The position numbers were made by a program, and so were the translations under genes. From the NCBI GenBank assembly GCA_002436065.1, contig DIXP01000019.1, positions 34,178 to 98,177 on the forward strand: a stretch of DNA of 64,000 nt, written 5' to 3'. The DNA is from Chloroflexi bacterium UBA6077 (GTDB taxonomy: Bacteria; Chloroflexota; UBA6077). Under the pieces are notes generated by a model, which did no database searches, was not told the origin of the DNA, and saw only the letters and a program-made list of their open reading frames with translations. Below, piece by piece: positions 60,453-64,000 of the stretch (positions are counted from its first letter, which is position 1; the number at the start of each line of letters is the position of its first letter).

Positions 60453-62525
60453 ATGCGGTCGATCAAGTCACATCTTTCGATCTGGGGTCCTCCCCTGCTC
60501 GCGGCGGCCCTGTTGCTCCTGGCCAGGACGGCGACGGCCTTCGCGGACGACTGCTCGGGACCCTCCGACTGCGCCACCACCACCTGGTTCGACAATGCCC
60601 TGCAGAACGGCTTCCTGGGGTTGGCTGCGGGAGCCCTCGGCCTGACTCCGCTGATCAACCTCCTGTTCCCCAACCTCACGCTGGGGCCTAAGCCCGGTGT
60701 GCCCGGCGTCCATTTGCCGCCGTCGATCCCCATCAACGCCGATGTCTTGAACAGCAAGCTGAATCAGCTCTCCAACTCCGCCAGGAGGCACAACAACCCC
60801 ACTCTGGACGCGTTGGTAAACAAGTATCGCCCTCAACTGCTCGGCCCTGACGGCAAGGTCCGCCCGGATGTCTGGGACAGGTTCAAGAATGAAGCGCGCA
60901 ATGCCATTGGCCAGTGGTCGCAGAGCGGCGAAAAGCCGAACTCCTGGGTATGGGACGCGGGTGCTTCGGTGCTTGGGGCGGGTAAGGAGTTCGGGGTGCA
61001 GGTGGGCACCACGATCTGGGATGCCGCGGTGTGGGTTGGGACCAAGGAGCTGCAGATTGCCGATGCGATCCTCCACCCCGGGGAGACCATGGATTCGATG
61101 AAGGAGACCGGCCGGGCCGTCGTGACGAATACCATGCAGTGGATGGATCGGACGATTCCAAAGGAATGGAGCCAGGAGTTCCGCGACGCGGTGAAGGATG
61201 GCCGCTATCTGGATGCGGCGGGGACCTTCGCCAAGATCGAGGGCACGATCCTGTGGGAGGGGGGCAAGACCATCGGCCATGAACTCCTCCCCATCGACGA
61301 GATAGGGTCCTTCTTCGATCCACACGCGGATATGGAGACGAGGCTGTGGGCGATACCCTCCGCAGCTGCCAAGATCGCAGGCATCCTGACCGCTTTCGAG
61401 CGGCTGGCGACCATGCCTGTGCCAGGTCTTGGCCAGACCACAACGCTGATTCCCTCGGTGAGGGCGCCCGCCATGCAGGCAGCCAGGCTAGCCGAGCTGG
61501 CGGGGCAGGCGGGGGAGATGGGGAACGCTGCCCGCGCCACCCAGAGAGTGGAATCGGCCCTGAGCCAGGCCCTGTCCAAGGAGGGGCCGATCACCAACAT
61601 CCGCCAACTGCAGAACATCATCAGCAAGAACCCGGAGCTGCGAGGCGTTCTGGATGACGCCATCAAGGCCGGCGGAGACGGCAAGTCGTTGTACACCCTG
61701 GCCGACGCCGGGGTGATGAGCAAGGACGCCCATGCCCTGCTGACGGCTCGGAAGCTCCAGGTGCAGGAGCAGGCGATGGCCAATGCCACCCGTCGGCTGA
61801 TCACGGAAGAGGTCTCGTCACTGCCCAAGGGCCAGGCGCCCGGCTCCTACCAAACCTTCAACGCCACCCAGGGAAGCCGCACGCAGATATCCGGAGCCAA
61901 CGTCCGCGCCGATTTGGATCAGACTGTCCTGGGCATCAAGAATGTCTCCCCGGAGAGGGCGCGCGAGATCCTGGCGGAAGAGTGCCGAAAGCTGGGCATG
62001 GATCCCAAGAACCTGGATACCAACCTCTACCTACCCAAGAGGGGGCTGGCCGATGTCACGGGGGACAAGCCCTTTAGCGAAGATGCCCTCAAGAGGATCC
62101 TCCAACAGAACACCAGCGAATCGGGTCGCTATCACGTCTTCGTGGACAAGCAGGGCCAGGTGCACGTGACCGGGCCTTTCAAGGGTAGAGGCTCCGACGT
62201 GCTCTCCATCGGCGAGCAGCAGGTGGGCGTGGGGGGGCGGGTGGCCCCAGGGACTCCCAGCCGCATGTTGACGCCCCAGCAGGCCCAGGATCTGGGACAG
62301 CAGCTTCAGTCCATGAGCAAGTATGCTCAGGGCGGTGAGTGGGACAAGCTGATAAAGAGCGCCAACAGGGCCAGCGACCTGGGGGTCTTCGACGGGGAGA
62401 CTCGCCAACTCATCCGGACCCTCGCGGGCGAGAAGCGTCCCGCGGAGTTGACGGAGCTTCTGCATCGCAACGGCTTCTCGGATTGGGAGCAGTTCAACAG
62501 GCACCTGCAGTCGAAGCTGCGCTGA
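60453..62525 (+). CDS. Large exported protein of unknown function
   Basis: 690 residues from the ATG after GAGGAG. Signal peptide of about 31 residues (hydrophobic LLAAALLLLA, cleavage near TATAFA). Then a hydrophobic segment NGFLGLAAGALGLTPLINLL (possible second anchor), long helical stretches (about 90-330), ISKNPELRGVLDDAIKAGGD, and a C-terminal region (about 470-580) with VSPERAREILAEECRKLGM and YHVFVDKQGQVHVTGPFKGR. The helical body plus a compact C-terminal module recalls polymorphic toxins, but no catalytic motif is recognised and no immunity gene follows. Function unknown. Confidence 0.7.
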   Translation: MRSIKSHLSIWGPPLLAAALLLLARTATAFADDCSGPSDCATTTWFDNALQNGFLGLAAGALGLTPLINLLFPNLTLGPKPGVPGVHLPPSIPINADVLNSKLNQLSNSARRHNNPTLDALVNKYRPQLLGPDGKVRPDVWDRFKNEARNAIGQWSQSGEKPNSWVWDAGASVLGAGKEFGVQVGTTIWDAAVWVGTKELQIADAILHPGETMDSMKETGRAVVTNTMQWMDRTIPKEWSQEFRDAVKDGRYLDAAGTFAKIEGTILWEGGKTIGHELLPIDEIGSFFDPHADMETRLWAIPSAAAKIAGILTAFERLATMPVPGLGQTTTLIPSVRAPAMQAARLAELAGQAGEMGNAARATQRVESALSQALSKEGPITNIRQLQNIISKNPELRGVLDDAIKAGGDGKSLYTLADAGVMSKDAHALLTARKLQVQEQAMANATRRLITEEVSSLPKGQAPGSYQTFNATQGSRTQISGANVRADLDQTVLGIKNVSPERAREILAEECRKLGMDPKNLDTNLYLPKRGLADVTGDKPFSEDALKRILQQNTSESGRYHVFVDKQGQVHVTGPFKGRGSDVLSIGEQQVGVGGRVAPGTPSRMLTPQQAQDLGQQLQSMSKYAQGGEWDKLIKSANRASDLGVFDGETRQLIRTLAGEKRPAELTELLHRNGFSDWEQFNRHLQSKLR

Positions 62526-62562
62526 TTCCAGCTACGCGGCGCCGGAGAAAGGACGGGAGAGA

Positions 62563-63957
62563 ATGACTGGTGATGGTTCGGAGAACGCAGTCGGGCAGCC
62601 TGTGGAGATCAGGCTCTCCCGCGTGGCTCTCAAGGCGCTCGCGGACCTGCCCGATATGGCCTGTGGGTATCTGTCCCCGCTAGCGAGGATCGGGGCCCCG
62701 AAGGGGCCTTCACAGAGGGAGCCTCTGGTGGCGGCGCTGGAGATGATGAGGGGTCCCTGGGAGTGGGCGGTTCCAGCCCTACTGGACCCGCACATGACGG
62801 TTGCCCTGCTTCTAGGCGATGGAGAGACGACGCTGGCTGGACAGTACCTGTGGCCCGATGCCGATGGGGCCGGGCCCGGCTTCAAGGCCGCGGTGGAAGG
62901 TCAGGAACTCCGCATCGAGGGACCCGTCGATCTGTTGCAGGTGGAGCAATACCTGCTGGAATTCCTCTCCCTTTCGGCGGTGCCCGAGATCGAGCCGGTG
63001 CGCCTGTCCCTAAATCGCGACGAGTTCTGGGCGACGCTTGCCCTTGCCGACGGCTATCGCACGGCTACCTTGCGGCGCAAGCTCGCACGAGAGGGGGGGC
63101 GACCTCTTGGCATTGCTGTTCGGGACGTCGTCGATGCCTGGCAGACGGGCATCGCCTCGCCAAATCCGGGCTGGTCTGTCTCGCTCTTCGCGATGCTGGC
63201 CCCAGCCGCCCTGCCGGCTGGATTCCAGATCCGATTGCCCGAGGTGCTGGAGACGATGGGGAGGTCAGGGCTTCTGGAAAGGCTGGAGATCGGGACGGGG
63301 CGGCTGGAAGATGGAACCTATCTGTTTGGCGAGGGGATCGAGGCCCTGCTCCAGGCGTTGTCGGGCGCATCGATGGGATTCGGCCTGGCCGTCCAGAGAA
63401 AGAGGAAGCTGGGCGAGGTGGAGTTGACCGTCCTGGGCGGCTGGCGCAGCTCGGGAGGGTTGGCGGTGGCTGATGTCAGCGGTCTCCAGGGCGGAAGCGT
63501 GGACATGTTCCTCGCGGGACCGCAACTGCTGGTGGAGTCACTGGACCTGATCCTTGGCCTTCGCCAGGACTCCTCTTATGAGGTAGTAGACGCCCCCGAC
63601 CGGTGGCGGTCTTTCTCGATGGAGAGCCCCTATAGGCGAGAATTGATCCTCTCCCTGCTGAGGAACATTCCGGCCGCCCATCGCGTGGCCCCACCCCCAT
63701 CACTTCCTGGGGTTGGAAGTGGCCCAGTGCCGATAAGCGTACAGCCGGACCAGGTCATAGGTGCAGTCTGTGGACGATGCGGTGCCCAGTTGAAGGTCGG
63801 GGCAAGGTTCTGCGTGAGTTGTGGCTCGACTATTTCGCAGCCCTCACAAGCGGCTACTACCCAGAACCAGACGAGAGCATGCCGGAAATGCCAGGCACCC
63901 CTGGCTGCTGGCGCCGGTTTCTGCACCAAGTGCGGCACACCTACGGTCGGCCAGTGA
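62563..63957 (+). CDS. Unknown protein with two C-terminal zinc ribbons
   Basis: 464 residues. The first about 380 are a soluble alpha/beta region (IRLSRVALKALADLPDMACG; ALLLGDGETTLAGQYLWPDA; GFGLAVQRKRKLGEVELTV). Then two ribbons: CGRCGAQLKVGARFCVSCG (about 404-422) and CRKCQAPLAAGAGFCTKCG (about 440-458). No membrane segment or signal. It begins 37 bases after the exported protein gene. Length and layout would suit a dedicated chaperone or adaptor for the exported protein, but this is a guess. Confidence 0.7.
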   Translation: MTGDGSENAVGQPVEIRLSRVALKALADLPDMACGYLSPLARIGAPKGPSQREPLVAALEMMRGPWEWAVPALLDPHMTVALLLGDGETTLAGQYLWPDADGAGPGFKAAVEGQELRIEGPVDLLQVEQYLLEFLSLSAVPEIEPVRLSLNRDEFWATLALADGYRTATLRRKLAREGGRPLGIAVRDVVDAWQTGIASPNPGWSVSLFAMLAPAALPAGFQIRLPEVLETMGRSGLLERLEIGTGRLEDGTYLFGEGIEALLQALSGASMGFGLAVQRKRKLGEVELTVLGGWRSSGGLAVADVSGLQGGSVDMFLAGPQLLVESLDLILGLRQDSSYEVVDAPDRWRSFSMESPYRRELILSLLRNIPAAHRVAPPPSLPGVGSGPVPISVQPDQVIGAVCGRCGAQLKVGARFCVSCGSTISQPSQAATTQNQTRACRKCQAPLAAGAGFCTKCGTPTVGQ

Positions 63958-64000
63958 CCTCAGTTCGCGGGCATGAGCCAGACCATTCAGATAGGGGAGG

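Overview
The window is GC-rich bacterial chromosome with dense, short-spaced operons. Gene content points to a free-living, probably facultative or anaerobic bacterium of the Chloroflexota type. This assignment is an inference from three things: an HdrABC-MvhADG module in a non-methanogen, YvcK with an N-terminal membrane anchor, and palindromic repeats of a kind common in such genomes. No rRNA or other taxonomic marker is present. Nothing in the window looks like a prophage, plasmid or CRISPR locus.

Layout. 0-5 kb: tail of an SLC13 transporter, then histidine degradation (hutU, hutI and a fused glutamate formimidoyltransferase/cyclodeaminase). 5-7.3 kb: dcd and a BON-domain protein, followed by a decayed stretch holding an MFS remnant and the 3' end of a group II intron. 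7.3-15 kb: a tight operon hdrCBA-mvhD-mvhG-mvhA, a hydrogenase maturation protease and a cyclic-nucleotide-binding protein; this is a hydrogen-driven electron-bifurcation module. 15-22.4 kb: minus-strand genes reading small unknown protein, pyruvate dehydrogenase E1alpha, E1beta and E2, BON protein, BCAM0308-like zinc protein and ribosome-hibernation-like protein, with a divergent Hsp20; this looks like a stress or low-oxygen unit. 22.9-25.7 kb: tRNA-Gln, gene fragments and small enzymes. 25.7-30.3 kb: ChrB-N-like protein, P-type ATPase and MFS exporter, led by a promoter and a palindrome. 30.4-36.4 kb: GH94 phosphorylase, membrane protein, YvcK, glycosyltransferase and SecG. 36.5-41.2 kb: oligopeptide-binding protein, comEA and comEC. 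41.2-46.6 kb: rubrerythrin-VIT1 fusion, GT-C glycosyltransferase, DUF892 ferritin-like protein, PRC-barrel and PilZ proteins. 46.8-52.8 kb: 2-hydroxyacid dehydrogenase, two MFS transporters, glutamate dehydrogenase and a phosphoesterase. 53-59.5 kb: tRNA-Leu, potassium channel, zinc-ribbon protein, and a complete Fe(III)-type ABC transporter ending in a propeller sensor-like protein. 59.6-64 kb: three genes I do not recognise (multi-pass membrane protein, 690-residue exported protein, protein with two C-terminal zinc ribbons). They are the best candidate for an undescribed system.

Repeats are a second theme. A GC-rich palindromic element of about 150-190 bp sits directly after the stop codons of hutU and of the E2 gene, in the same orientation relative to each gene. 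Pieces of it have been absorbed in frame into two proteins (the FTCD linker and a GT-C glycosyltransferase). Three perfect 20-21 bp hairpins with 6-7 nt loops mark gene ends at 15.96, 33.28 and 50.51 kb. A 233-bp inverted-repeat element lies at the end of the FTCD gene, and heptamer arrays split the pyruvate dehydrogenase operon.

All calls come from reading the sequence and recalled family motifs; no database search was run.
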